From Trebonia sp036501515 (GTDB lineage Bacteria > Actinomycetota > Actinomycetes > Streptosporangiales > Streptosporangiaceae), in assembly GCA_036501515.1 (NCBI GenBank), contig DASYAD010000165.1, positions 1 to 33,186 on the forward strand: a stretch of 33,186 nucleotides of DNA, written 5' to 3'. Below are positions 17,249 to 25,087 of the stretch, in pieces. Position 1 is the first letter of the stretch. Each line of letters opens with the position of its first letter. Both the position numbers and the translations under genes were made by a program. The notes beneath the pieces are model-generated. The model saw nothing but the letters and a program-made list of their open reading frames with translations. It made no database searches and was not told where the DNA came from.

Positions 17249-17526
17249 CCAGGATCGGTGTCGCCGGCGTCGTCGCCGTGTTCGCCGCGGGGATCTGGCT
17301 GGCCGTCGCGCCGTTCGCGCTCGGCTACCACCACCTGGGCGCCGGGTGGACCGCGGCCGCCAAAATCGACCTGCTCACCGGGGCCTTGCTGGCCGCGGCT
17401 GGCTTCGCCGGCATTTTCTGCGTCATCGCGGGGCGGGTGGCCGAACTGTATGCTGATGCCCGTTCTGCCGCTTCGCTGGCTTCCCCGGCACGTCCGGGCG
17501 CCGACAGGAGGAACTCCCCGCGTTGA
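17245..17526 (+). CDS. Small two-helix membrane protein, paralogue of the preceding gene
   Basis: A 93-residue protein with two membrane segments (VAGVVAVFAAGIWLAVAPFAL, about 5-25, and IDLLTGALLAAAGFAGIFCVIAG, about 41-63) and a short polar tail. It aligns with the membrane half of its neighbour, including the MTR-type N-terminus, WLAVAPFALG versus WLVVAAVALGG, and the LLTGA start of the second helix. GTG at 17245 is selected because it gives a GTGA 4-bp overlap and GAGGAGG lies 7 bp upstream; ATG 17239 would leave only one base after the Shine-Dalgarno. No known function; SPW-repeat-like by impression only. The stop is at 17526, overlapping the next start. Confidence 0.7.
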   Translation: MTRIGVAGVVAVFAAGIWLAVAPFALGYHHLGAGWTAAAKIDLLTGALLAAAGFAGIFCVIAGRVAELYADARSAASLASPARPGADRRNSPR

Positions 17527-18803
17527 CTGCTGGCATCGGCGAAGAAGAGCCCGGTCCCTGGTCGCTTGACGCCGGCGCGGTGCGGGCCCTTTACCCTGCG
17601 CTCGCGGACGGCCATGCCTACCTGGACGGCGCGGCGGGTACCCAGGTTCCCGTTCCCGTCATGGAGGCGATCACGGCCGCGTACCGCGCGGGCATCGGGA
17701 ACCTGGGCGGCGCGTTCGCGGCCAGCGCCCGGTCCGACGCGATCGTGGCCGGAGCCAGGACGGCCGTCGCCGACCTGACCGGCGGCACCGCGGAAGGCGT
17801 CGTGTTCGGCCCGAGCGCCACCGCCCTCACCTACCGCATCGCGGACGCGCTGTCCCGGGCGTGGACGGCGGGCGACGACATCGTGGTGTCCAGGCTCGAC
17901 CACGACTCGAACGTGCGGCCGTGGATCCAGGCGGCCGGCCTGGCCGGGGTGACGGTCAAGTGGGCCGAGGTCGACCTGGTGACCGGGGAACTGCCCGCTG
18001 GCCAGTACACGGACCTGATCGGCCCGCGCACCCGGCTCGTCGCGGTGACCGCCGCCAGCAACGCGATCGGGACGCGGCCGGACGTGGCGGCCGTCTCCGC
18101 CCTGGCCCGCGAGGTCGGCGCGCTCTGCTACGTGGACGGCGTGCACGCCACCCCGCACGTGCCGGTGGACGTGACCGCGCTCGGCGCCGACTTCTACACG
18201 ACAAGCGCCTACAAGTGGTCGGGCCCGCACGTGGCCGCCGCGGTCGCTTCCCCTGACCTGCTCGAGACGGTATGGCCTGACAAGCTCGCGCCGTCGTCGA
18301 ACGCGGTGCCGTGGCGCTTCGAGCGCGGCACGCTGCCGTTCGCCGACCTGGCCGGCCTGACGGCCGCCGTTGACCACCTCGCCGCCCTGGGCACGGTCTC
18401 GTCCGCCGGCCGGCCGGCCGGCGAACGGATGCCCGGCGCGGCGCCCGCGTCGCGCCGGGAACGGCTGCTCGCCTCGATGGCGGCCGTCGAGGCCTATGAA
18501 GGGGCGCTGTTCGCGCGGATGCTCGGCGGCCTGGCCGCGCTCGACCGGGTGACCCTTTACGGCAAGGCGTCCAGGCGGGCGCCGACGGCGTTCTTCGGCG
18601 TCGACGGCGTGACACCGCGTGCGGTGGCCGAGCACCTGGCGGCCCGCGGCGTCAACGTATGGGACGGCGACAACTACGCCTACGAACTGTGCACCGCGCT
18701 CGGACTCGAACCGGACGGCGCCGTCCGGGCCGGCCTCGTCCACTACAACGACGCCTCAGACGTCGAGCGCCTGGTCGAAGGTCTTGCTGAGCTGACCCGC
18801 TGA
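17523..18803 (+). CDS. Class V aminotransferase, cysteine desulfurase-like (VC1184 type)
   Basis: A 426-residue fold-type I PLP enzyme. The PLP lysine is Lys231 in TTSAYKWSGPH, with the upstream cofactor region VYVDGVHATPH (Asp and His that stack on PLP) and YLDGAAGTQVP at the N-terminus. It resembles the cysteine desulfurase-like VC1184 subfamily. It shows no obvious catalytic-loop Cys in the usual position, so desulfurase activity is doubtful; the substrate is unknown. The start is TTG at 17523, supported by AGGAGGAA nine bases upstream and by the 4-bp TTGA overlap with the preceding gene. The GGC-rich run GCCGGCCGGCCGGCC near 18405 encodes a variable loop. It ends in front of a GC-rich hairpin. 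Confidence 0.9.
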   Translation: MTAGIGEEEPGPWSLDAGAVRALYPALADGHAYLDGAAGTQVPVPVMEAITAAYRAGIGNLGGAFAASARSDAIVAGARTAVADLTGGTAEGVVFGPSATALTYRIADALSRAWTAGDDIVVSRLDHDSNVRPWIQAAGLAGVTVKWAEVDLVTGELPAGQYTDLIGPRTRLVAVTAASNAIGTRPDVAAVSALAREVGALCYVDGVHATPHVPVDVTALGADFYTTSAYKWSGPHVAAAVASPDLLETVWPDKLAPSSNAVPWRFERGTLPFADLAGLTAAVDHLAALGTVSSAGRPAGERMPGAAPASRRERLLASMAAVEAYEGALFARMLGGLAALDRVTLYGKASRRAPTAFFGVDGVTPRAVAEHLAARGVNVWDGDNYAYELCTALGLEPDGAVRAGLVHYNDASDVERLVEGLAELTR

Positions 18804-18805
18804 GG

Positions 18806-18833
18806 GGGGCGCCCGGTAATCGGCTGGCGCCCC
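18806..18833 (+). terminator. GC-rich hairpin after the PLP enzyme gene
   Basis: GGGGCGCC (18806-18813) pairs perfectly with GGCGCCCC (18826-18833) around a 12-base loop, 3 bp after the stop codon (18801-18803). No T-run follows. It also forms the first copy of the repeat described next. Confidence 0.55.
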
Positions 18834-18912
18834 GTCTGGTCCGTGGCCGACCCGGTAATCGGCTGGCGCTCCGTCTGGTCCGTGCACGCCCGGTAATCGG
18901 CTGGCGCGCCGC
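18812..18912. repeat. Three-copy 38/39-bp tandem repeat between genes
   Basis: Units begin CCCGGTAATCGGCTGGCGC at 18812, 18851 and 18889; the first is 39 bp, the second 38 bp, and the third is cut off after about 24 bp. The second half (CCGTCTGGTCCGTG) is also shared by units 1 and 2. Only unit 1 can fold with the upstream G-run. The array fills the space between the PLP enzyme and the GNAT gene. Confidence 0.85.
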
Positions 18913-18933
18913 CCTGTCGCCGTCGTAGCCTCG

Positions 18934-19851
18934 GTGACCATGCTCACCGAAGAACAGGCGCCGTCGTTCCCGCCGGTCCGCCAGCTCGGGCCCGCCGACC
19001 TCAGCCGCTGCATCACGCTGGCCGCCGACCGCGGCTGGGCTCCCGAGCGGGCCAAGTGGTCGCTGCTGCTGACGGCGTCGGAGGTGTTCGGCGCCGACGC
19101 GCCCGACGGGCACGGGCTGGCCGGCTCGGTGACGTTGACCAGGTGGGGACCTGAGCTGGCGGCGGTGGGCATGATGCTGGTCGCCGCGCGCTACGCCCGC
19201 CGCGGCCTCGGCGCCGCGCTGATGCGCCACCTGCTGCGGGCGGCGGGCGAGGACGCCACCGTGACCCTGTACGCCACCGACATGGGCCGGCCGCTGTACG
19301 AGAAGCTCGGCTTCACGGCGGTCCGCGGCAACGTCTCGTTCATGGGCAAGTTCCGCCCCGAACCCGGCCGCGGCGCCAGGCGCGCGGCGTCCCGGGGTCC
19401 GAACGGCCGCGTGCGGCCCGCGGCCGAGGCCGACCAGCCCGCGATCCTGGCCGTCGACCGCGCCGCATTCGGCGCCGACCGCGGCCGCATCCTCACCCGG
19501 CTGCCGTCGTTCGCCGAGCAGATCGCCGTGTTCGACCCGGGTAATGGCGTCACGGGCACTGGCATCACGGGCTACGCCGCCGCCTGGCGCAACGGGCCCG
19601 CCTCGACGGTGATCGGCCCGCTGGTGGCGCCCGACGGCGCGGCGGCCAGGCAGCTGATCACCGAGCTGGCGGTCCGTGCGCCCACCCCGGTCCGCCTCGA
19701 CCTCGACCCTGACCGGACCGAGCTGCCCGGCTGGGCGCAGGCCCGCGGCCTGGAGCCAGTCGCCCGTACGGTCGTCATGGCGTACGGCCCCGCCGCGCCC
19801 GTCGGCGCCCCCGAGCGGCTGTTCACCCCGATCTCGGTCGCCCTCGCGTAA
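18934..19851 (+). CDS. GNAT acetyltransferase with two GNAT-like domains
   Basis: A 305-residue protein. The first GNAT domain covers about residues 15-140, with the acetyl-CoA pyrophosphate loop VAARYARRGLGAALM (R-x-x-G-x-G/A) and YEKLGF as motif B. After a basic linker (FRPEPGRGARRAASRG) a second, degenerate GNAT-like half covers about 155-300, beginning RVRPAAEADQPAILAVDRAAFGADR and ending without a clear CoA loop. Double-GNAT proteins of this layout usually have one catalytic and one structural half. The acceptor is unknown. GTG 18934 and ATG 18940 are both usable and neither has a good ribosome site. It is separated from the PLP enzyme by the tandem repeat and faces the remnant gene at its 3' end. 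Confidence 0.86.
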   Translation: MTMLTEEQAPSFPPVRQLGPADLSRCITLAADRGWAPERAKWSLLLTASEVFGADAPDGHGLAGSVTLTRWGPELAAVGMMLVAARYARRGLGAALMRHLLRAAGEDATVTLYATDMGRPLYEKLGFTAVRGNVSFMGKFRPEPGRGARRAASRGPNGRVRPAAEADQPAILAVDRAAFGADRGRILTRLPSFAEQIAVFDPGNGVTGTGITGYAAAWRNGPASTVIGPLVAPDGAAARQLITELAVRAPTPVRLDLDPDRTELPGWAQARGLEPVARTVVMAYGPAAPVGAPERLFTPISVALA

Positions 19852-19860
19852 ACCGGCCGG

Positions 19861-20417
19861 TCAGGACTCGCTGTGGGCGACGGTGAGCCACTCGGAGCTC
19901 GCCGCGAATGTAGCCGAGCTTGCCGCAAAGATGGGCGGCGACAGCTGGCATGTGGGCCGCGCCGAAGACTACGCCCGCGCTGGCCGGCGCGGCGGCGCGG
20001 TCGCGGTGCAGGTCGTCGAGCCTGACGATCAGGCGGGCATCGCGCACGGTCCTGACGTTGTGTTCGAAGTACCGGTCGAACCAGTCGCCGGCCCGGTTCC
20101 CCGCGCTCTCGTCGTAAGTCTCCGCCTGGTCGACGCTGCCCAGGATCGGGGGGGCGATGAACTTTCTCGCGAGCCCGAGGGTGGCGGACCCGACGACGTC
20201 CGTCACGCGCGCCCTGAGGTCCTCGGCGGGCGATTTCGCTGGTGTGCCCTCGGCCACGATGACCTGGCACAACCGGGCCCGGGCAGCCACTTCGTCGTAG
20301 AACTGCTACTCCCACGTGCACCATCGGGAAGAGAATGAACCTCAACGGCGTCACCGAGTGGGTCAGCGTGGTAACCGCCGAGCGAAGCCCGATGATGCTC
20401 GATTCGATGAACTGCAC
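19861..20417 (-). pseudogene. Frameshifted TraB-like protein remnant
   Basis: Reading it in three frames restores one plausible protein. It starts (GTG 20417) IGLRSAVTTLTHSVTPLRFILFPMVHVG, then, after a frame change at about 20306-20315 that also places a TAG in the new frame, continues QFYDEVAARARLCQVIVAEG through GVVFGAAHMPAVAAHL to KLGYI. A second change at about 19906-19914 leads to SSEWLTVAHSES and TGA at 19861. The pieces align to what an intact gene of about 185 residues would give, with HVG, VVAEG and GAAHMPAV resembling the TraB/PrgY group by impression. The sites could be real mutations or sequencing errors. It begins 3 bp after the molybdoenzyme gene ends, so the two were probably one operon. 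Confidence 0.62.
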
Positions 20418-20420
20418 GGG

Positions 20421-22436
20421 TTAGGCGACCGAGACCTGCGTGGACGGGTAGCCGCTGGCCCCGTTGGGTGCGACGTCCTCGACCAGTGACGTCTGGGTGT
20501 AGCCGGTCTTGTCGGTCGCGCGCGCCTCGATCAGGTGCGTCCCCGTGGCCGCGGGCCATTCCCAGACCCACTGCCGCCAGGTGTCGATCCCGGGCACGGC
20601 GGCCAGGGTCGCCTCGTGCCAGGGGCCCTTGTCGACCCGGACCTCGACCGCGTCGATGCCCTTGTGCTGCGCCCACGCCACCCCGGCCACGGGCACCTGC
20701 CCCGCCTTCACGGAACCGCCGTCGGCCGGCACGTCGATGCGGGACTCGGTCTTGATCGGCCCCTGCTGCGACCAGCCGCGCGGCACCCAGTACGCCTGCG
20801 CCTTGGCGAACGTCGTCACCTCGATGTCGACGACCCACTTGCAGGCCGACACGTACCCGTACAGGCCGGGCACGACCAGCCGGGCAGGGAAACCGTGCTC
20901 GGTGGGCAGCGCGGTCCCGTTCATCGCCACCGCGACCAGCGCGTCGCGGCCGTCGAGGACCACCGACAGCGGCGTGCCCGAGGTGAACCCGTCGACGGAC
21001 GTGCACAGCAGCTGGTTGGCGCCTGCCAGCGGCCTGGCGGAGCGCAGGAGCGCCGCCAGGGACGCGCCGAGCCACTTCGCGTTGCCGATGTAGGGCCCCC
21101 CGACGGGGTTGGACACGCAGGTCAGGGTGATGTAGGCCTCGATTAGCGGCCGGTGCAGCAGCTGGTCGAAGGTGACCGTCACCTCGCGGGCCACCATGCC
21201 GTGGATGCGCAGCGTCCAGTTCGCCGGGTCAACCTCGGGAACCACGATCGCCGTGTCTACCCGGTAGAACGAGGCGTCAGGCGTGATGAACGAGGAGATG
21301 CCTGGCACCGGCAGGTTCACGCCGCGCGGCAGCGGCGGCGCGGGCTGGACGGCCTTCGGGATCTTCAGCGTCTGCTGGGCGACGGTGACGTTCTTGCGCT
21401 CAGCGAGGGACCGGCCGCCGATCTCGCCGACGGCCGCGGCCGCCACGGTGACGCCCGCCGCCACGATGAACTGCCGCCGCGCGGTCGACCCGGCGGGCAC
21501 GTACCGATCCGGACGGCCGGTCGGCGGCCCGGCCCGCAGCGGCATCGGCTCGGCTGGCGTGCGTTCAGCGGGTCCCCGTTCTGCGGGGGGCCGCACCGTG
21601 GGCTCCGCCGGCGGCTGCTCGCGGCCACTGGTCCCTCCCGCAGCGACCCAGCCGAGGCTGTCGTCGTCAGCGGAGTCAGCGGAGTCAGCGGGGTCACGGG
21701 AGCCAGCGTCGTCTGTCCCGCCCGTCGGCGCGGCCCAGCCCGAGTCGTCCGCCCACGCGGAACCGTCCGTCCAGCCGTGGTCGTCGGCCCGGGCGGACTC
21801 GCTTGCCCGGCCGTCGCCGTCAGCCGCGCCGGAGTCCTTCACCTGGTCAGGTCCGTCACCGTGCGCGATGTCGCCGTCGCTGCCGTAGGCGCCGGCGTCG
21901 TCGACCCGGTGCCGCGGCCTGTAGGCGATCGGCGGCAGCTGGTCGGCCGCCGCTGACGTCCGGCCGGCCCGGCTGGCCTGGACCGCCGCGGCGGCGGCGC
22001 GCGCCCTGACGATCAGCAAGTAGAGCGCCAGTGCGCCCGCGGCCGCGCCGAACAGTGTCGGGACCGCGTACGAGCCGGTGGCGTCGTGCCTGGTCAGTGC
22101 CGCGGCGAGGCCGATTCCGGCGAAGATGGCCAGCCCGGCGAAGCCCACCGCGAGCCGCCGCATCGCCAGCACGCCGACGACCATGGAGTACAGGAACACC
22201 ACGATAAGCACGCCGGCCAGCAGCACCGTCTTGTCGGCGGTGCCGAACTGCGCGGTCGCCCAGTCCTTGACCGCCAGCGGCGTGTGGTCGATGGCCGCCT
22301 CGCCTACGGCGACCACCGGTGACGCGGCGGGGACGGTGAACCCGGCCAGCAGCTGTCCGATACCCATCGCGGCGGCGGCGGCGAGTAGCCCGGCCGCGGC
22401 ACCCCACCAGCCCGCGAACCCGGTCCTAGATGTCAT
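20421..22436 (-). CDS. Membrane-anchored sulfite-oxidase-type molybdopterin oxidoreductase
   Basis: A 671-residue protein with four N-terminal membrane helices (about residues 10-33, 69-91, 94-113, 123-145), an Asp/Ser/Pro-rich disordered linker (about 150-315), an internal RRQFIVAAG segment near 318 that resembles a twin-arginine signal or a further membrane anchor, and a sulfite-oxidase catalytic domain. The molybdenum-ligating cysteine is Cys440 in TCVSNPVGGPYIGNAKWLG; the cofactor pocket is marked by HGFPARLVVPGLYGYVSACKWV. The C-terminal moco-dimerisation domain carries PVAGVAWAQHKGIDAVEVRVD and ends DKTGYTQTSLVEDVAPNGASG. It probably oxidises an unknown substrate in the extracytoplasmic space. 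The remnant TraB-like gene follows after only 3 bp. Confidence 0.9.
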   Translation of the reverse strand: MTSRTGFAGWWGAAAGLLAAAAAMGIGQLLAGFTVPAASPVVAVGEAAIDHTPLAVKDWATAQFGTADKTVLLAGVLIVVFLYSMVVGVLAMRRLAVGFAGLAIFAGIGLAAALTRHDATGSYAVPTLFGAAAGALALYLLIVRARAAAAAVQASRAGRTSAAADQLPPIAYRPRHRVDDAGAYGSDGDIAHGDGPDQVKDSGAADGDGRASESARADDHGWTDGSAWADDSGWAAPTGGTDDAGSRDPADSADSADDDSLGWVAAGGTSGREQPPAEPTVRPPAERGPAERTPAEPMPLRAGPPTGRPDRYVPAGSTARRQFIVAAGVTVAAAAVGEIGGRSLAERKNVTVAQQTLKIPKAVQPAPPLPRGVNLPVPGISSFITPDASFYRVDTAIVVPEVDPANWTLRIHGMVAREVTVTFDQLLHRPLIEAYITLTCVSNPVGGPYIGNAKWLGASLAALLRSARPLAGANQLLCTSVDGFTSGTPLSVVLDGRDALVAVAMNGTALPTEHGFPARLVVPGLYGYVSACKWVVDIEVTTFAKAQAYWVPRGWSQQGPIKTESRIDVPADGGSVKAGQVPVAGVAWAQHKGIDAVEVRVDKGPWHEATLAAVPGIDTWRQWVWEWPAATGTHLIEARATDKTGYTQTSLVEDVAPNGASGYPSTQVSVA

Positions 22437-22526
22437 GCAGGTATGGTCCGTCGCAATCAGGGAGCGTTACACGGAACCGCGGTCGCGGCTCCTGTCGAGA
22501 TATACGGTCACGCTACCCGGCCGGTT

Positions 22527-22548
22527 CAGCCAGCTGCCGTTCTGGCTG
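22527..22548. terminator. Stem-loop between convergently oriented ends
   Basis: CAGCCAG (22527-22533) and CTGGCTG (22542-22548) form a 7-bp stem with an 8-base loop in the 160-bp space 3' of the minus-strand gene ending at 22597. It could act as a terminator on that strand, though no T-run follows. Confidence 0.4.
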
Positions 22549-22596
22549 CTGAGGGTTTGCTCTGAGCTGGTCAGAAGCCAGCCTGCGGCAAATCGC

Positions 22597-23103
22597 CTAC
22601 CGTTCGTCGTCGAACACCCAGCGGGTCGGCGACCCGGCGAAATCACTGTGCAGCATGGAGAACACGCGCTGCGGGCGGACGCCGATCGTCGCGTTCTTCT
22701 CCGGGTGCAGGAAGTCGAGGTCCACGCCGCTGTGATATTTGGCGTTCATCAGGTCGACCACCCGCCGCAGCACGGCGGGGTCGGTGGCGAACCTGGCCGT
22801 CCCCTCGATGATCACCGGGTCCGACGCGTCCTCGGTGGACACGCAGCAGCGCGGGTCCGCGCGCAGGTTCTTCACCTTCCGCGATCCGCTGGCCGAGGTG
22901 AACCACAGGGTGCTGTCGTCCCACATGCCCCACACGGGCATCGTGTGCGGGCGACCGTCCGGCCAGGTGCTCACCACCCAGTAGTTCCGGGCCGCGGTGA
23001 GGCGTTCGGCTGCCCAGGACCAGTGCAGGAGCCCGGTCCCGTGCTCAGCCGCCGCCACGCCGTATCCGGGCATATAGGGCCTGCTAACCCGAGGGATCCC
23101 CAT
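22597..23103 (-). CDS. Pyridoxamine 5'-phosphate oxidase-like flavin-binding protein
   Basis: About 168 residues from ATG 23103 (the open frame could also start at 23127). The PNPOx-like split-barrel pattern is seen: LTAARNYWVVSTWPDGRPHTMPVWGMWDD, then LWFTSASGSRKVKNLRADPRCCVST, and RVFSMLHSDFAGSPTRWVF at the C-terminus. Members of this group bind FMN or F420 and reduce various compounds; F420-dependent activity is common in actinomycetes but cannot be shown here. No strong ribosome site is present upstream of either start. It is divergent from the zinc-ribbon gene, with 54 bp between the starts, and sits alone on its strand. Confidence 0.86.
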   Translation of the reverse strand: MGIPRVSRPYMPGYGVAAAEHGTGLLHWSWAAERLTAARNYWVVSTWPDGRPHTMPVWGMWDDSTLWFTSASGSRKVKNLRADPRCCVSTEDASDPVIIEGTARFATDPAVLRRVVDLMNAKYHSGVDLDFLHPEKNATIGVRPQRVFSMLHSDFAGSPTRWVFDDER

Positions 23104-23157
23104 GCCGAAGTGTCTACCATGCGACAACGACCGCTCGGGCGACTAACGTTGCCCTTC

Positions 23158-23898
23158 GTGAAGGCATCTCCCGAGGCGCAGCTGCGGCTGCTTGAACTGG
23201 CCGACCTGGACACCGAGCTTGGCAGGCTCGATTACCGGCGGCGCACCCTGCCGGAAAACGCCGAGCTCGCGCAGCTCGGCGAGCGCTCGGGGAAGGTACG
23301 GGACGCGATTACGATCGCGGACACCGACCTGGCCGACCTGGACCGTGACCTGAGCCGGTCCGAGAAGGACGTCGACCAGGTCCGGGTGCGCATCGAGCGG
23401 GACAACCAGCGGCTCAACGCGGGCCAGGTGTCCAACGCCAGGGAGCTTGAGCAGCTGCAGTCCGAGGTCGTCTCGCTGCGCAAGCGGCAGGGCGACCTGG
23501 AAGAGGTCGTGCTCGAGCTGATGGAGCGGCGCGAGACGGCGCAGACGCTGCGGGACGGCGCCGCCGCCGAGGCGCAGACCGTCGGCACGGACGAGGCGGC
23601 GGTGACCGCCAGGCGCGACGCGGCGCTGGCCGAGATCTCCGAGGCGGCCGCCAAGGCGACGTCGTCCAGGGCCACGGTGGTCGCGGACGTGCCGGCCGAC
23701 CTGCTGGCGCTTTACGACAAGATCCGCGCGTCCACCGGGACCGGGGCGGCCGCGCTGCGCCGCGGGCAGTGCCTCGGCTGCCGGGAGACGCTCTCCACGG
23801 TGGAGCTGAACGAGGTCCGCGCCGCGGCGCCCGATGAGGTGGTCAGGCACGAGGAGTGCCGCCGGATCCTGATCAGGACGGCCGAGTCCGGGCTGTGA
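23158..23898 (+). CDS. Coiled-coil zinc-ribbon protein
   Basis: A 246-residue protein from GTG 23158 (KASPEAQLRLLELADLD). Long heptad-rich helices (about 5-180) form a coiled coil, and a C-terminal ribbon has CLGCRETL (CxxC) and, after a helix, HEECRRIL. In relatives I recall, the second pair is usually CxxC (CEEC), so here the ligand set reads Cys-Cys-His-Cys. Proteins of this family (C4-type zinc ribbon, often beside Nif3-like and RNase H genes) have been tied to translation or RNA in other bacteria, but those neighbours are absent. It ends just before a perfect 32-bp palindrome. The frame is open upstream to 22078, but that part is shadow sequence. Confidence 0.88.
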   Translation: MKASPEAQLRLLELADLDTELGRLDYRRRTLPENAELAQLGERSGKVRDAITIADTDLADLDRDLSRSEKDVDQVRVRIERDNQRLNAGQVSNARELEQLQSEVVSLRKRQGDLEEVVLELMERRETAQTLRDGAAAEAQTVGTDEAAVTARRDAALAEISEAAAKATSSRATVVADVPADLLALYDKIRASTGTGAAALRRGQCLGCRETLSTVELNEVRAAAPDEVVRHEECRRILIRTAESGL

Positions 23899-23905
23899 CG
23901 CTCCG

Positions 23906-23937
23906 CCTGGCCGCCGCCGGTACCGGCGGCGGCCAGG
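23906..23937 (+). terminator. Perfect 32-bp palindromic terminator
   Basis: CCTGGCCGCCGCCGGT followed by its exact complement ACCGGCGGCGGCCAGG, 7 bp after the zinc-ribbon stop, then the T-rich GCATTGTTGCGTT. Very stable hairpin; the symmetry allows it to stop transcripts from both sides. Confidence 0.8.
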
Positions 23938-24008
23938 GCATTGTTGCGTTACGGATGCAGCCAGTTCACAACCGCGCCGTCAGTGCCCGTTTCGCTGAGC
24001 GCGTCCAA

Positions 24009-24014
24009 TAGACT
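24009..24014 (+). promoter_or_regulatory. Possible -10 of the ABC-2 permease
   Basis: TAGACT ends 8 bp before the GTG at 24023, so transcription would begin at or very near the start codon (leaderless). No good -35 is visible, so this is tentative. Confidence 0.35.
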
Positions 24015-24022
24015 TCCCCGCT

Positions 24023-25087
24023 GTGGAGAACAGCGGTCAGATCAGTGCCCCAGGTAGCCTGGAGGCAGGTTCGGTCATCGCGCCGGACGCACCCCGGGTA
24101 CCCAGCCAGGACCTGGGAGAGCTGGCTCGCCAGCACGGGCTGAAGCTGTCAGGCGCGCGCCCGCCCCTCTTCAGGTACATAAAGCTGCTCTGGCAGCGCA
24201 GGCATTTCATCGTCGGCTTCGCCACCGCACGCAACGTGTCCATGTACACCGACGCCAAGCTCGGCCAGATCTGGCAGGTGCTGACGCCGCTGCTGAACGC
24301 GGGCGTCTACTACCTGATCTTCGGCCTGCTGTTCGAGGCCGCCCGCGGCGTCGCCCACTACCCGGCGTTCCTGGTCGCGGGCGTGTTCGTGTTCGCGTTC
24401 ACCGAGCGGTCGATCGTCACCGGCTCGAACGTCATGCGGGCGAACTTGCAGCTCATCCGGGCGCTGTACTTCCCGCGGGCCTCGCTGCCGCTGGCGTACG
24501 TGATCGTCGAGCTGCAGCAGATGCTCGTCGGCATGGTGGTGCTGGTCGTCGTCATGGTGGTCAGCGGCGAGTACCCCAGCTGGTACTGGCTGCTCATCGT
24601 CCCCACGGTGCTGCTGCAGTCGATGTTCAACATCGGGGCGGCGCTGATCGTCGCCCGGCTCGGCGGCGCCATCGCCGACGTGTCGGAGCTGATCCCGTTC
24701 TTCCTGCGGATCTCCCGGTACTTCTGCGGCGTCATGTACCTGATCATCACGCTGGCCCCGGCGCGCAGGTTCCCGATCGCCCAGATCCTGTCGCTGAACC
24801 CGCCGGCCGTCTACATCCAGCTGGTCCGCGTCTCGTTCATGTCGACCTACCGGGCCAACTCGGCGGGCAACAAGCCGTACAACGCCACGCTCTGCAACAC
24901 TTACCTCACCCACCCCGGCGCGCTCATCGCCGGCACCAAAACGCCGAACTACGCCTTCCAGGCCTACTGCCACGCGATCGTCACCAACAACGACCTGTGG
25001 CTCGCGGCGGTCGGCTGGGGGATCGCGTTCTTCGCGGTCGGCATCGTGTTCTTCTGGCAGGCTGAGAGCAAGTACGGGCGGGGCTAA
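24023..25087 (+). CDS. ABC-2 type permease of a polysaccharide exporter
   Basis: A 354-residue membrane protein with the ABC-2 (Wzm/TagG-type) layout: a cytoplasmic N-terminal stretch of about 65 residues, then six or so hydrophobic segments starting with LTPLLNAGVYYLIFGLLFEAA and AFLVAGVFVFAFTE, later MLVGMVVLVVVMVVSG and YWLLIVPTVLLQSMF, and WGIAFFAVGIVFFW near the end. It probably forms, with an ATPase encoded elsewhere, the export channel for a surface polysaccharide (galactan, teichoic acid or O-antigen-like). GTG 24023 is used for its start. No ATP-binding partner lies in the window. Its stop codon overlaps that of the facing gene by 3 bp. Confidence 0.88.
   Translation: MENSGQISAPGSLEAGSVIAPDAPRVPSQDLGELARQHGLKLSGARPPLFRYIKLLWQRRHFIVGFATARNVSMYTDAKLGQIWQVLTPLLNAGVYYLIFGLLFEAARGVAHYPAFLVAGVFVFAFTERSIVTGSNVMRANLQLIRALYFPRASLPLAYVIVELQQMLVGMVVLVVVMVVSGEYPSWYWLLIVPTVLLQSMFNIGAALIVARLGGAIADVSELIPFFLRISRYFCGVMYLIITLAPARRFPIAQILSLNPPAVYIQLVRVSFMSTYRANSAGNKPYNATLCNTYLTHPGALIAGTKTPNYAFQAYCHAIVTNNDLWLAAVGWGIAFFAVGIVFFWQAESKYGRG

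Noticed and set aside
22078..23157. Long N-terminal part of the 606-residue plus-strand frame
   Set aside because: It is antisense to the molybdoenzyme and PNPOx-like genes; only the part from GTG 23158 has coding character.
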